64,000 bases of DNA from Streptomyces pseudovenezuelae (GTDB lineage Bacteria; Actinomycetota; Actinomycetes; Streptomycetales; Streptomycetaceae). How positions within the stretch are numbered: position 1 is the first letter of the stretch; each line of letters starts with the position of its first letter. The stretch is taken from assembly GCF_001513955.1 (NCBI RefSeq), contig NZ_KQ948152.1, positions 1 to 64,000 on the forward strand. The letters are read 5' to 3'. The notes under the pieces were generated by a model, which ran no database searches, was not told the origin of the DNA, and was given only the letters and a program-made list of their open reading frames with translations. Made by a program: the position numbers and the translations under genes. This document shows, piece by piece, positions 35,040 to 43,584 of this stretch.

Positions 35040-35714
35040 TCAGGGGGTTACCGGGCGGGCCGTGAGCTGCTGTCCGTCGACCGTCACCGCACCGGTCCCG
35101 GGGTCGATCTCCGGTGCCGGGGAGGACTTGCCGTCGCGCTTGAGGATGCCGACCTGCTCGCCGTCCGGCAGGACGATCCAGCCGCCCTCGATCCGTGCGC
35201 CGGCCACCGTGCTGTTCGCGCGGTAGAGCCCGGACGACTTCTTCGTCCTGCCGATGCCGAAGGCGTGGTTCCCGCTGCCGACGTGGGCAGTGCCGCGGAT
35301 CTCCTTCGTCCCGCGCACCTTGCCGTCCAGGCTCGCGCCGCCCTTTCCGGTGAGCCGCAGGCTGCCGTCGTCCCGCACGTCGCCCTGGAGCCACGACTCG
35401 ATGTTGTGGCCGTCGCAGACGTACGCGATCGCCTTGCCGTCGCGCACCGTGATCGCGACCGCGGAGGAGTCGTCGTCGGTACGGCCCGTGTAGACGCCCT
35501 CGGGCACCGGAGTCCGGGCCGGGGACGGGCTGGGCGGCGCGGACGTCGGCGCGGTGCTCGGTGACGCCTTGGTGCCGGGCGACGACTTCACGGACGCCGA
35601 CGGCTCGACCGACGCCGAGGTGGGCTTCTCTCCCGTCGTCGCGTTGAGCGAGAGCATGAACAGGCCGACCAGCAATCCCGCGAGCAGGGTCAGCAACGGT
35701 CCGGAACGCTTCAT
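35040..35714 (-). CDS. Secreted or membrane-anchored hypothetical protein
   Basis: The 224-residue protein starts MKRSGPLLTLLAGLLVGLFM, a signal peptide or N-terminal anchor, followed by a Ser/Pro/Thr linker to about residue 75 and a beta-rich domain (VYTGRTDDDSSAVAITVRDG, IEGGWIVLPDGEQVGILKRD). The extracytoplasmic domain is not recognised. Start ATG 35714 has gggggagg upstream. It heads a three-gene cluster with the DUF6529-like gene and the Rieske gene, and probably works with them at the outer face of the membrane. Confidence 0.78.
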   Translation of the reverse strand: MKRSGPLLTLLAGLLVGLFMLSLNATTGEKPTSASVEPSASVKSSPGTKASPSTAPTSAPPSPSPARTPVPEGVYTGRTDDDSSAVAITVRDGKAIAYVCDGHNIESWLQGDVRDDGSLRLTGKGGASLDGKVRGTKEIRGTAHVGSGNHAFGIGRTKKSSGLYRANSTVAGARIEGGWIVLPDGEQVGILKRDGKSSPAPEIDPGTGAVTVDGQQLTARPVTP

Positions 35715-35947
35715 GAAATGGGGCCTCCCCCGAGGCGAGTTTCCTGCCATCAGAGCGGACCCGGGGTCCCGCGTCCAGAGGCGCACGGGTGTGTATTCAC
35801 CCCTGGTAGCGGAACTGGGACATTCGGGTGACATCGGAACGGTCCGGGAGGCCGTCTCAGGAGGCGGGCGCCGCACCCCCGCCCCGCACGGGCTGACTAG
35901 GCTGGTCGTACAGAGAGCCGGGTTGTACATCAGCGAGGAGCAATGCC

Positions 35948-36310
35948 GTGGCGGTACGAGCGGTCCGGGGCGCCGTCCAACTCGAACAGGACGAGGCCGG
36001 CCACATGGACGAGCAGGTCGGAGCGCTGCTCACCGCCATCATGGAGCGGAACGAGCTGACCCCGGACGACCTGATCAGCATCTGGTTCACGGCCACGCCC
36101 GACCTGCACAGCGACTTCCCGGCGGCCGCGGCCCGCAAGCTCGGCATCGTCGACGTACCGCTGATCTGCGCGCAGGAGCTGGACATCGAGGGCGCCATGC
36201 CCCGGGTCGTCCGCGTGCTCGCGCACATCGAGTCCGACCGGCCCCGCGCCGACATCGCGCACGTCTACCTCGGCGCCGCGGCCGCCCTGCGCAAGGACAT
36301 CGCCCAGTGA
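35948..36310 (+). CDS. aroH: Chorismate mutase, AroH class
   Basis: The 120-residue protein matches the trimeric AroH fold: MAVRAVRGAVQLEQDE at the start, ISIWFTATPDLHSDFPAAAAR and DVPLICAQELDI, and the C-terminal RVLAHIE. It rearranges chorismate to prephenate, the substrate of the next enzyme. GTG 35948 is preceded by cgaggagc. TAGGCT near 35897 is a possible -10. It overlaps tyrA (GTGA), giving a two-step tyrosine branch operon. Confidence 0.92.
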   Translation: MAVRAVRGAVQLEQDEAGHMDEQVGALLTAIMERNELTPDDLISIWFTATPDLHSDFPAAAARKLGIVDVPLICAQELDIEGAMPRVVRVLAHIESDRPRADIAHVYLGAAAALRKDIAQ

Positions 36311-37392
36311 GGACCGCACTCGTCATCGGGACCGGTCTGATCGGGACGTCCGCCGCGCTGGCGCTCGCCGGGCGTGGCGTCACCGTCCACCTCGCCGACC
36401 ACGACCCCGAGCAGGCCCGCACGGCCGCGGCCCTCGGCGCGGGCACGGACGAGGCACCCGAGGGGCCCGTGGACCTCGCGATCGTCGCCGCGCCGCCCGC
36501 GCACGTGGCCGCGGTGCTGGCCGACGCGATGGGGCGGGGAGTGGCCCGCGGGTACATCGACGTCGCCAGCGTGAAGGGCGGGCCGCGGCGGGAGCTGGAG
36601 GGGCTGGGCCTCGACCTCTCCTCGTACATCGGCACGCATCCGATGTCCGGGCGCGAGAAGTCCGGGCCGCTGGCCGCCTCCGGGGATCTCTTCGAGGGGC
36701 GGCCCTGGGTGCTGACCCCCACCCGGGACACCGACACCGAGGTGCTGAACCTCGCGCTGGAGCTGGTCTCGCACTGCCGCGCGGTGCCCGTGGTCATGGA
36801 CGCCGACGCCCACGACCGAGCCGTGGCGCTCGTCTCGCACATGCCCCATCTGGTCTCCAGCATGGTCGCGGCCCGGCTCGAACACGCCGAGGAGGCCGCC
36901 GTACGGCTGTGCGGCCAGGGCATCCGGGACGTGACCCGGATCGCCGCGTCCGAACCGGGGATGTGGATCGACATCCTCTCCGCGAACCCGGGCCCGGTGG
37001 CCGATCTGCTCACCGATGTAGCCGGGGACCTGGAGGAGACGGTGCGGGCGCTGCGGGCCCTGCAGTCCGCGGACGAGGCGAAGCGGGTCGAGGGCACGTC
37101 CGGGATCGAGGACATGCTGCGGCGGGGGAACGCCGGGCAGGTGCGGGTGCCCGGCAAGCACGGGTCCGCTCCTCGGGTGTACGAGGTCGTGGCCGTGCTC
37201 ATCGACGACCAGCCGGGCCAGCTCGCCCGGATCTTCGCGGACGCGGGGCGGGCGGGGGTCAACATCGAGGACGTGCGGATCGAGCATGCGACAGGGCAGC
37301 AGGCCGGTCTGGTGCAGCTGATGGTGGAGCCGTCGGCCGCACCGGTGCTCGCGGCCTCGTTGCGGGAGCGGGGCTGGGCCATTCGGCAGTAG
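36307..37392 (+). CDS. tyrA: Prephenate dehydrogenase with C-terminal ACT domain
   Basis: The 361-residue enzyme begins VRTALVIGTGLIGTSAALAL, the NAD-binding Rossmann motif, and contains SYIGTHPMSGREKSGP of the active site. The last ~70 residues (YEVVAVLIDDQPGQLARIFA onward) form an ACT regulatory domain, likely binding tyrosine for feedback control. It produces 4-hydroxyphenylpyruvate from prephenate and is translationally coupled to the chorismate mutase gene. Confidence 0.94.
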   Translation: MRTALVIGTGLIGTSAALALAGRGVTVHLADHDPEQARTAAALGAGTDEAPEGPVDLAIVAAPPAHVAAVLADAMGRGVARGYIDVASVKGGPRRELEGLGLDLSSYIGTHPMSGREKSGPLAASGDLFEGRPWVLTPTRDTDTEVLNLALELVSHCRAVPVVMDADAHDRAVALVSHMPHLVSSMVAARLEHAEEAAVRLCGQGIRDVTRIAASEPGMWIDILSANPGPVADLLTDVAGDLEETVRALRALQSADEAKRVEGTSGIEDMLRRGNAGQVRVPGKHGSAPRVYEVVAVLIDDQPGQLARIFADAGRAGVNIEDVRIEHATGQQAGLVQLMVEPSAAPVLAASLRERGWAIRQ

Positions 37393-37537
37393 GGGCCCGC
37401 CCCGCGGCCCCCGTCCGGCCCGGACCGGCGCCGATCGGGCACGCGTCCGGACGAGTGACGCGCACCCAGTAACCTGGTGCGGGGCACAGTCGCGCCCCCA
37501 CACCACTCGCCAGACCGCACCCGAAAGGTGTCCCCCC

Positions 37538-38224
37538 GTGGAAAACGGCGCCGCCCAGCCCGTGATTGTCGCCATCGACGGCCCCTCCGGCACGGGCAAG
37601 TCGAGCACCTCGAAGGCTGTCGCCGCACAGCTGGGGCTGAGCTACCTGGACACCGGCGCCCAGTACCGGGCGATCACCTGGTGGATGGTGACCAACGGGA
37701 TCGACATCGACGACCCGACCGCGATCGCCGCCGTGGCGGGCAAGCCGGAGATCGTCTCCGGCACCGACCCGGAGAACCCGACGATCACGGTGGACGGCAC
37801 GGACGTGGCCGGCCCGATCCGGAGCCAGGAGGTCACGTCCAAGGTCAGCGCCGTGAGCGCCGTGCCCGAGGTGCGGGCCCGGATCACCGAGCTGCAGCGG
37901 TCCCTGGCCACCTCCGCCGAGAAGGGGATCGTCGTCGAGGGCCGGGACATCGGTACGACCGTGCTGCCCGACGCCGACCTCAAGGTCTTCCTCACCGCCT
38001 CGCCGGAGGCCCGCGCCGCCCGCCGCAGCGGGGAGCTGAAGAGCACGGACGTCCAGGCCACCCGCGAGGCGCTGATCAAGCGGGACGCGGCCGACTCCAG
38101 CCGCAAGACCTCGCCGCTCGCCAAGGCGGACGACGCGGTCGAGGTGGACACCACCGAGCTCACCCTCGCGCAGGTCATCGAGTGCGTCGTCACCCTCGTC
38201 GAGGAGAAGCGGGCCGGCAAGTGA
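37538..38224 (+). CDS. cmk: Cytidylate kinase
   Basis: The 228-residue (d)CMP kinase has P-loop IDGPSGTGKSSTSKAVA, the nucleotide site YLDTGAQYRAITWWMV and the lid region EGRDIGTTVLPDADLKVFL. It begins at GTG 37538, after aaaggtgt. TAACCT near 37469 may be its -10 box. The order cmk, plsC, der matches the actinobacterial cmk-der pair (Rv1712-Rv1713), here with an acyltransferase inserted between them. Confidence 0.95.
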   Translation: MENGAAQPVIVAIDGPSGTGKSSTSKAVAAQLGLSYLDTGAQYRAITWWMVTNGIDIDDPTAIAAVAGKPEIVSGTDPENPTITVDGTDVAGPIRSQEVTSKVSAVSAVPEVRARITELQRSLATSAEKGIVVEGRDIGTTVLPDADLKVFLTASPEARAARRSGELKSTDVQATREALIKRDAADSSRKTSPLAKADDAVEVDTTELTLAQVIECVVTLVEEKRAGK

Positions 38225-38868
38225 GCGAACTGCCATCGGGACGGGGCGCCGAGGTCGGGCGGCGGATCGGCGTCGGCCTGATGTACGGGCTGTGGAGGCC
38301 GCGGGTGCTCGGCGCCTGGCGGATGCCCCCGACCGGGCCGGCGATCCTCGCCGTCAACCACTCCCACAACATCGACGGCCCGATGGTCATGGGCGTCTCC
38401 CCCCGGCCGACGCACTTCCTGATCAAGAAGGAGGCGTTCGTCGGGCCGCTCGATCCCTTCCTGACCGGCATCGGGCAGGTCAAGGTGGACCGCTCGGTCG
38501 CCGACCGCGGGGCGATCACCCGGGCGCTCGACGTGCTCAAGGCCGGCGGGGTTCTCGGTATCTTCCCGGAGGGCACCCGGGGCGAGGGCGACTTCGCCTC
38601 CCTGCGGGCCGGGCTCGCGTACTTCGCGGTGCGCAGCGGGGCGCCGGTCGTGCCGGTGGCGGTGCTGGGAAGCTCCGGGAAGCCGGGACGGTTGATAAAG
38701 GGGCTGCCTCCGCTGCGCAGCCGGGTCGACGTCGTCTTCGGCGACCCCTTCGAGGCGGGCGACGGCAGCGGCCGGCGCACGCGCAAGGCGCTCGACGAGG
38801 CGACCGAGCGCATCCAGAAGCAGCTCAGCGCGCACCTGGAAAACGCCAGGCGCCTGACCGGGCGCTAG
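38221..38868 (+). CDS. 1-acyl-sn-glycerol-3-phosphate acyltransferase (PlsC family)
   Basis: The 215-residue protein has the PlsC motifs NHSHNIDGPMVMG (an NHxxxxD variant of the catalytic block I) and FPEGTRGEG (block III). It transfers an acyl group to lysophosphatidic acid at the inner membrane. Its GTG start overlaps the cmk stop, so the two are cotranslated. In the M. tuberculosis block discussed here no acyltransferase separates cmk and der. Confidence 0.88.
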   Translation: MSELPSGRGAEVGRRIGVGLMYGLWRPRVLGAWRMPPTGPAILAVNHSHNIDGPMVMGVSPRPTHFLIKKEAFVGPLDPFLTGIGQVKVDRSVADRGAITRALDVLKAGGVLGIFPEGTRGEGDFASLRAGLAYFAVRSGAPVVPVAVLGSSGKPGRLIKGLPPLRSRVDVVFGDPFEAGDGSGRRTRKALDEATERIQKQLSAHLENARRLTGR

Positions 38869-38881
38869 GCGACACTGAGTA

Positions 38882-38914
38882 GTGGATCAAACCGGCGGAA
38901 AACCGGGGATCCAC
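38882..38914. repeat. Inverted repeat in the plsC-der gap
   Basis: gtggatc (38882-38888) pairs with gatccac (38908-38914), with internal ccgg repeats that can extend the stem. It may be a weak terminator or a leader structure for der. Confidence 0.45.
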
Positions 38915-38945
38915 CGATCACCACGATGAACGAGGTACGGACTTC

Positions 38946-40427
38946 ATGAACGACCACATCCACTCCGAGGGCTCGGGCGAGGAGCACGACCACGGGGCGC
39001 TTGGCGATGCCGAGTACGCGGAGTTCATGGAGCTCGCCGCGGAAGAGGGCTTCGACGTCGAGGACGTCGAGGGGGCCATCGAGGCGGCCGGTCACGGCCC
39101 GCTCCCCGTGCTCGCCGTCGTCGGACGCCCGAACGTCGGCAAGTCGACTCTGGTGAACCGCATCATCGGGCGCCGCGAGGCCGTCGTGGAGGACAAGCCC
39201 GGCGTCACCCGCGACCGCGTCACCTACGAGGCCGAGTGGGCGGGGCGCCGCTTCAAGGTCGTCGACACCGGCGGCTGGGAGCAGGACGTCCTCGGCATCG
39301 ACGCCTCCGTGGCCGCGCAGGCCGAGTACGCGATCGAGGCCGCCGACGCCGTCGTGTTCGTCGTCGACGCCAAGGTCGGTGCCACCGACACCGACGAGGC
39401 GGTCGTACGACTGCTGCGCAAGGCCGGCAAGCCCGTGGTGCTGGCCGCCAACAAGGTCGACGGCCTGAGCGGCGAGTCCGACGCGGCGTACCTGTGGTCC
39501 CTGGGCCTCGGCGAGCCGCACCCCGTCTCCGCGCTGCACGGCCGGGGCACCGGCGACATGCTGGACGCCGTCCTCGAGGCCCTGCCGGAGGCGCCCGAGC
39601 AGACCTTCGGCGGCGCCGGGATCGGCGGTCCCCGCCGGATCGCGCTGATCGGCCGCCCGAACGTCGGCAAGTCCTCGCTGCTGAACAAGGTGGCCGGCGA
39701 GGAGCGGGTGGTCGTCAACGAGATGGCCGGCACCACCCGTGACCCGGTCGACGAGCTGATCGAACTCGGCGGCGTCACCTGGAAGTTCGTCGACACCGCC
39801 GGTATCCGCAAGCGGGTCCACCTCCAGCAGGGCGCTGACTACTACGCCTCGCTGCGTACCGCCGCCGCCGTCGAGAAGGCCGAGGTGGCGGTCATCCTGA
39901 TCGACGGCTCCGAGTCCATCTCGGTCCAGGACCAGCGGATCGTCACGATGGCCGTCGAGGCGGGCCGTGCGATCGTCCTCGCCTACAACAAGTGGGACAC
40001 CCTCGACGAGGAGCGCCGCTACTACCTGGAGCGGGAGATCGAGACCGAGCTCGGCCAGGTCGCCTGGGCACCGCGGGTCAACGTCTCGGCGCGCACCGGC
40101 CGGCACATGGAGAAGCTGGTCCCCGCGATCGAGACGGCTCTCGCGGGCTGGGAGACGCGCGTGCCGACCGGGCGCCTGAACGCCTTCCTCGGTGAGCTGG
40201 TCGCCGCCCACCCGCACCCGATCCGGGGCGGCAAGCAGCCGCGCATCCTCTTCGGCACCCAGGCCGGCACCAAGCCGCCGCGGTTCGTGCTCTTCGCCTC
40301 CGGGTTCATCGAGGCGGGCTACCGGCGCTTCATCGAGCGCCGGCTGCGCGAGGAGTTCGGCTTCGACGGCACCCCGATCCACATCTCGGTGCGGGTGCGC
40401 GAGAAGCGCGGCGCGAAGAAGAAGTGA
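38946..40427 (+). CDS. der: Ribosome biogenesis GTPase Der (EngA)
   Basis: The 493-residue protein has two tandem GTPase domains, with P-loops VGRPNVGKST (about residue 58) and IGRPNVGKSS (about residue 235), and a C-terminal KH-like domain. Der is essential for 50S subunit assembly. The first ~50 residues (acidic, EHDHGALGDAEYAEF) are an extension common in actinobacteria. Start ATG 38946 follows gaggtacgg. Confidence 0.97.
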   Translation: MNDHIHSEGSGEEHDHGALGDAEYAEFMELAAEEGFDVEDVEGAIEAAGHGPLPVLAVVGRPNVGKSTLVNRIIGRREAVVEDKPGVTRDRVTYEAEWAGRRFKVVDTGGWEQDVLGIDASVAAQAEYAIEAADAVVFVVDAKVGATDTDEAVVRLLRKAGKPVVLAANKVDGLSGESDAAYLWSLGLGEPHPVSALHGRGTGDMLDAVLEALPEAPEQTFGGAGIGGPRRIALIGRPNVGKSSLLNKVAGEERVVVNEMAGTTRDPVDELIELGGVTWKFVDTAGIRKRVHLQQGADYYASLRTAAAVEKAEVAVILIDGSESISVQDQRIVTMAVEAGRAIVLAYNKWDTLDEERRYYLEREIETELGQVAWAPRVNVSARTGRHMEKLVPAIETALAGWETRVPTGRLNAFLGELVAAHPHPIRGGKQPRILFGTQAGTKPPRFVLFASGFIEAGYRRFIERRLREEFGFDGTPIHISVRVREKRGAKKK

Positions 40428-40433
40428 CGCAGG

Positions 40434-40474
40434 CATGAGGAAGGGCGGCCCCGACGGGGCCGCCCTTCCTCATG
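40434..40474. terminator. Bidirectional terminator after der
   Basis: A perfect 19-bp stem (40434-40452 with 40456-40474) with a 3-nt loop begins 7 bp after the der stop and ends just before the stop codon of the convergent DUF6643-like gene. It is among the strongest hairpins in the window. Confidence 0.9.
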
Positions 40475-40476
40475 TC

Positions 40477-40800
40477 TCAGTTCCCTCGGCGCGGACCGGG
40501 CGGCAGCGCCGCCGGGACGTGCTGCATCCCGGTGTGCTGCTGCCCGATGTGTCCCACCCGCTGCCACTGCGACTGCTGGCGGGCGCTGAACGCCCCCGCG
40601 CTGTAGGCGCTGTACGAGCTGCTGAAGGAGCCCGAGGCGTGCGGGGTGTTCCCGAACGCCGTGAAGCCCAGCTCCTCCTCGCCGCTGCGGTCGCCCGGCA
40701 GCGAACGGAAGGTCTTGACGTACTCGGAGTAGAGCGCGTCGTAGATCGGCGTGGCCGATGGTCCGCCGGGAAACCGGCGCGGAGCGTCGTATGGGTGCAC
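40477..40800 (-). CDS. Small streptomycete hypothetical protein (DUF6643-like)
   Basis: The 107-residue protein has an N-terminal block PRRFPGGPSATPIYDALYSE then FRSLPGDRSGEEELGFTAFG, which I associate with a small Streptomyces-specific family (DUF6643, from memory). The second half is Ser/Gln/His-rich and probably disordered. The start is GTG 40800; no convincing ribosome site or -10 box is seen. Function unknown. Confidence 0.65.
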   Translation of the reverse strand: MHPYDAPRRFPGGPSATPIYDALYSEYVKTFRSLPGDRSGEEELGFTAFGNTPHASGSFSSSYSAYSAGAFSARQQSQWQRVGHIGQQHTGMQHVPAALPPGPRRGN

Positions 40801-40862
40801 ACAGGTCCAAACGACACCGGGGACCCCGGGGATGCGGTCCGGCGTGATCCTTCAGCCGGTCT

Positions 40863-41645
40863 TCACGTCCCGGCGAGAGGCATCGCGGCCGCGACCAGCT
40901 TTCCGTTCGCCGCCGCCTTGTCCAGGGCGTCCCGCAGCAGGTCCTCCCGGGGCTGCCGGCCGATGGACCCCACCGGCGCGGCGAACATCAGCACCTGCTG
41001 GTGCTTGTTGGCGGCGGCCCGCCAGCTCTCCGTCACCTGGAGCGGCTGGTGCGCCTGCCACCAGGCCACCGGCTGCCCGCCGGTCGGCGACGGCTGGAGC
41101 ACCGCGTGCAGCTGCCCCACCGCCAGCAGCACGGACCATCCGTGCAGCACGGACGGCACCGACTCGATCGCCGTCAACGGCATGAACCCCTGCTCGATCA
41201 GCAGCGGAAGGAAGTCGTCGCCGCGTCCCGTCGCGCCCGGCCGCGCGATCGGCCCGGTCGGCTCCACGACCAGGGCCGGGTGCAACTCCCCGGCGATCAG
41301 GATGAGTCCGCTGGTCACCCCGAGCACCGCCTGCTCGGGTACGACCTTGTCGGGGTCCAGGTCGACGGTGTCGCCGGTGATGGACTTCACCGCTCCCCGG
41401 AGCTGTTCCTCGGTGACCTGGACGACCTGGGAGGGCAGGCAGGTGGCGTGGGCGAAGGCCAGCACGGCGGTCTCGTCGCCGATGAACAGGACGGTGCTGG
41501 TGCGCTCCTGTTCGGAGTCGCCCTGGGTGCGGCAGGACGTGCAGTCGTAGCCGCCGGGGGCGTTCTCTCCGGCGAGCAGCCGGTCGGCTTCTTCGTCGCC
41601 GATCTCAGCGCGTACCTCGTCGCTGACGTCGAGCATGCGCGGCAC
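40863..41645 (-). CDS. Conserved hypothetical protein with a CxxC motif
   Basis: The 260-residue protein has no recognised domain. It starts VPRMLDVSDEVRAEIGDEEA, contains YDCTSCRTQGDSEQE (a possible zinc or redox CxxC), and continues with a globular part including VLGVTSGLILIAGELHPAL. GTG 41645 is preceded by gagggagcc; longer in-frame versions have no ribosome site. From memory, homologues occur near der in other streptomycetes. Function unknown. Confidence 0.72.
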   Translation of the reverse strand: MPRMLDVSDEVRAEIGDEEADRLLAGENAPGGYDCTSCRTQGDSEQERTSTVLFIGDETAVLAFAHATCLPSQVVQVTEEQLRGAVKSITGDTVDLDPDKVVPEQAVLGVTSGLILIAGELHPALVVEPTGPIARPGATGRGDDFLPLLIEQGFMPLTAIESVPSVLHGWSVLLAVGQLHAVLQPSPTGGQPVAWWQAHQPLQVTESWRAAANKHQQVLMFAAPVGSIGRQPREDLLRDALDKAAANGKLVAAAMPLAGT

Positions 41646-42026
41646 GGGTGGCTCCCTCGGGAAGTGGTGCGTGGCGGGACCGGGTGGCTCCCGGCCCGTG
41701 AACCGGGCGGTTCCCGGGCTCATGAAGAAGACAACGGGCGATCTGTGGCGGGAGTCACGCTCCACGGCGAACGGAATCGAACCATCGACAGCACAGGGTC
41801 ACAGCTCGTGCGGAATCCGGCACTCACTGTCAATTCCTGGGAAATGCAAGGAAGTTGGTCGCGTGAAGTGGGTCACAGATCGCCATGGGGACTGGTCGAC
41901 AAATCAGGAAATCAGCGAATGAAGTGGGTGGCCGGAAATCGCCGATACCTTCGGTAACGGCGAACTGGCCTGGAGTGACAAGGAGTTGGTTGATACCGGC
42001 CGGTCGGGCTCTCTACATTCCTCCGC
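41646..42026. promoter_or_regulatory. Intergenic region with promoter for the Rpf/LysM gene
   Basis: This 381-bp A/T-richer region has no credible gene. It includes an imperfect palindrome cgccg...cggcg at about 41941-41963, with inner tacc/ggta, and a good vegetative promoter TTGATA (41991-41996), 18-bp spacer, TACATT (42015-42020), placing the start of transcription near 42027. Confidence 0.6.
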
Positions 42027-42182
42027 CGTGTGCAGCGAGCACCGCTCGGGAACGTCCGCCGACGCACCAAGCCAGCACCACGCACCACCGTCCGGCGGAC
42101 GGGGCGGAGCGCGGCCACCCGGCCCCAGTGCCGGGAGCGCGCGCCGCCTTGGGGGACCCCGAGTCCTTCGGGAGGGAACTAC
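42027..42182 (+). ncRNA. Long structured 5' leader of the Rpf/LysM gene (possible regulatory RNA)
   Basis: About 156 nt of G/C-rich leader separate the predicted transcription start from ATG 42183. Several segments can pair, for example ccgtccg/cggacgg around 42088-42103, cccgg/ccggg around 42118-42136, and ctcgg (42046) with ccgag (42157) enclosing the region. In streptomycetes many cell-wall hydrolase genes carry c-di-AMP (ydaO) riboswitches in this position, but the invariant gacagc core was not found, so the class is unassigned. Confidence 0.45.
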
Positions 42183-42827
42183 ATGTCCGAATGTGCCGAT
42201 ACCACGCGCGACACCGCTCGTAAGCCCCGAACCACCGTGGCCCTCGTCGGGGCCGCCCTGCTCGCGCCCCTCGGACTGCTGGCCGCGGCCGGCAACTCGG
42301 TGGCCGCGGACGGCGGGGTGTGGGACCGCATCGCCCAGTGCGAGAGCGGCGGGAACTGGCACATCAACACCGGAAACGGCTACCACGGAGGACTCCAGTT
42401 CTCCGCCGGCACCTGGCGCGCCTACGGCGGCACGGCCTACGCGCCCACCGCCGACCAGGCCACCAAGTCCCAGCAGATCGCGGTCGCCACCAAGGTCCAG
42501 GGTGCCCAGGGGTGGGGCGCCTGGCCGACCTGCGCGGCACGCGCCGGAGCGTACGGCAGTGCACCGGCGGCCTCCTCGGGCTCGGCGGGCACCTCGTCCG
42601 GGACCACCCAGGCCGCTCCCACCGAGTCGGCGAAGACCCCGACCCGTTCGGAGCACCACGCCGACCGCGGCGCCTCCCGCGGCGACTACACCGTCCGCGC
42701 CGGCGACACGCTGAGCAAGGTCGCCGCCCGGCACGGGACCACCTGGCAGAAGCTCTACGCCGTCAACAAGGACGTGATCGGCGCCGATCCCGACATGATC
42801 GTGCCCGGGCAGAGCCTCGACATCTGA
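42183..42827 (+). CDS. Resuscitation-promoting-factor-like transglycosylase with LysM domain
   Basis: The 214-residue secreted protein has a signal peptide (TVALVGAALLAPLGLLAAAG, cleavage near VAA), an Rpf transglycosylase-like domain (WDRIAQCESGGNWHINTGNG, GGLQFSAGTWRAYGG) with the conserved Glu in CESGG, a Ser/Thr-rich linker, and a C-terminal LysM (YTVRAGDTLSKVAARHGTTW). It cleaves peptidoglycan and binds GlcNAc, supporting outgrowth of spores or dormant cells. Start ATG 42183 follows ggaggg. Confidence 0.92.
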   Translation: MSECADTTRDTARKPRTTVALVGAALLAPLGLLAAAGNSVAADGGVWDRIAQCESGGNWHINTGNGYHGGLQFSAGTWRAYGGTAYAPTADQATKSQQIAVATKVQGAQGWGAWPTCAARAGAYGSAPAASSGSAGTSSGTTQAAPTESAKTPTRSEHHADRGASRGDYTVRAGDTLSKVAARHGTTWQKLYAVNKDVIGADPDMIVPGQSLDI

Positions 42828-42850
42828 GCGCTCCCCCCTGTCGCGGGCAC

Positions 42851-42884
42851 GGGCCCCGTCCGGTCTCCCGACCGGGCGGGGCCC
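42851..42884. terminator. Terminator after the Rpf/LysM gene
   Basis: A 15-pair stem with one G-U pair (42851-42865 with 42870-42884) and a 4-nt loop lies between convergent genes. Confidence 0.8.
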
Positions 42885-42918
42885 AGGGCGCGTGGGCGAG
42901 TGGGCGCGTACGAGCCCG

Positions 42919-43584
42919 TCAGGCTCGCCTTGGGCGCAGCTCCGCCGCCTCCCCGCTGAACACGACCGCGCCGCGCCGCAGTTCGTACACGATCGTCGTC
43001 CGGTCGTGCGGCACGGGTGGGAGCCGTTGCTCGGCCACGACCACGCACGCGTCCAGCCCCGCCAGGAGTGCGTACGTGCGGGCCGCCACCGTGGGGGACA
43101 TGCCCTGCGCGGGTTCGTCGACGAGAACCACGCGCGCGCGTGTCAGCAGGGCCCTGGAGAGGGCGAGCATGCGCTGCTCGCCGCCGGAGAGGGTGCCGGC
43201 GCGGCGGGGGAGCAGGGGGGCCAGCTGCGGGTAGGCGTCCAGGGCCAGGGACAGGTCGGGTGCGGGGGCCGCGAGTTCGAGGTTCTCGCGGACCGTGAGG
43301 GACCCGAACACCGCCCGGCGCTCGGGGACCAGACACAGGCCCCGCCGGGCCCGCTCGTACGCCGGTACCCGGGTCACGTCGACGCCGTCCCACACCACGC
43401 TGCCGTCGGTCAGCGGCACTGTTCCGGCCAGGGCGCGCAACGCCGTCGTACGGCCCGAACCGTTGCGGCCCAGCAGGACGGTGAGGCCGGGGCCCGCGGC
43501 GGTGAGAGCGATGCCGTGCAGGGCCTCCAGCGGGCCGTAGCGCACGCGCGCGCGGCGCAGGGACAGGACGGTGTTCGCTGTCAT
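42919..43584 (-). CDS. Branched-chain amino acid type ABC transporter ATPase (LivF-like)
   Basis: The 221-residue ATPase has Walker A LLGRNGSGRTTALRALAG, signature LSGGEQRMLALSRAL and Walker B VVLVDEPAQGMSP, with the RARRGLCLVPERRAVFGSLT region typical of LivF. Arg replaces the usual Lys in the P-loop (NGSGRTT), an important deviation that could impair nucleotide hydrolysis. Its ATG 43584 overlaps the stop of the fusion permease gene. It is shorter than classical LivF (about 235). Confidence 0.88.
   Translation of the reverse strand: MTANTVLSLRRARVRYGPLEALHGIALTAAGPGLTVLLGRNGSGRTTALRALAGTVPLTDGSVVWDGVDVTRVPAYERARRGLCLVPERRAVFGSLTVRENLELAAPAPDLSLALDAYPQLAPLLPRRAGTLSGGEQRMLALSRALLTRARVVLVDEPAQGMSPTVAARTYALLAGLDACVVVAEQRLPPVPHDRTTIVYELRRGAVVFSGEAAELRPRRA

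Noticed and set aside
35731..35930. N-terminal extension of the secreted protein
   Set aside because: The extension has no ribosome site and lies before a normal signal peptide at ATG 35714.
40808..40817. tccaaacgac similar to the MITE arm
   Set aside because: Only about ten matching bases and no second arm; chance similarity.
41770..42182. Possible c-di-AMP (ydaO) riboswitch before the Rpf/LysM gene
   Set aside because: A cgacagc string occurs at about 41787, but it lies 390 bp from the gene and upstream of the promoter, and other conserved segments are absent.
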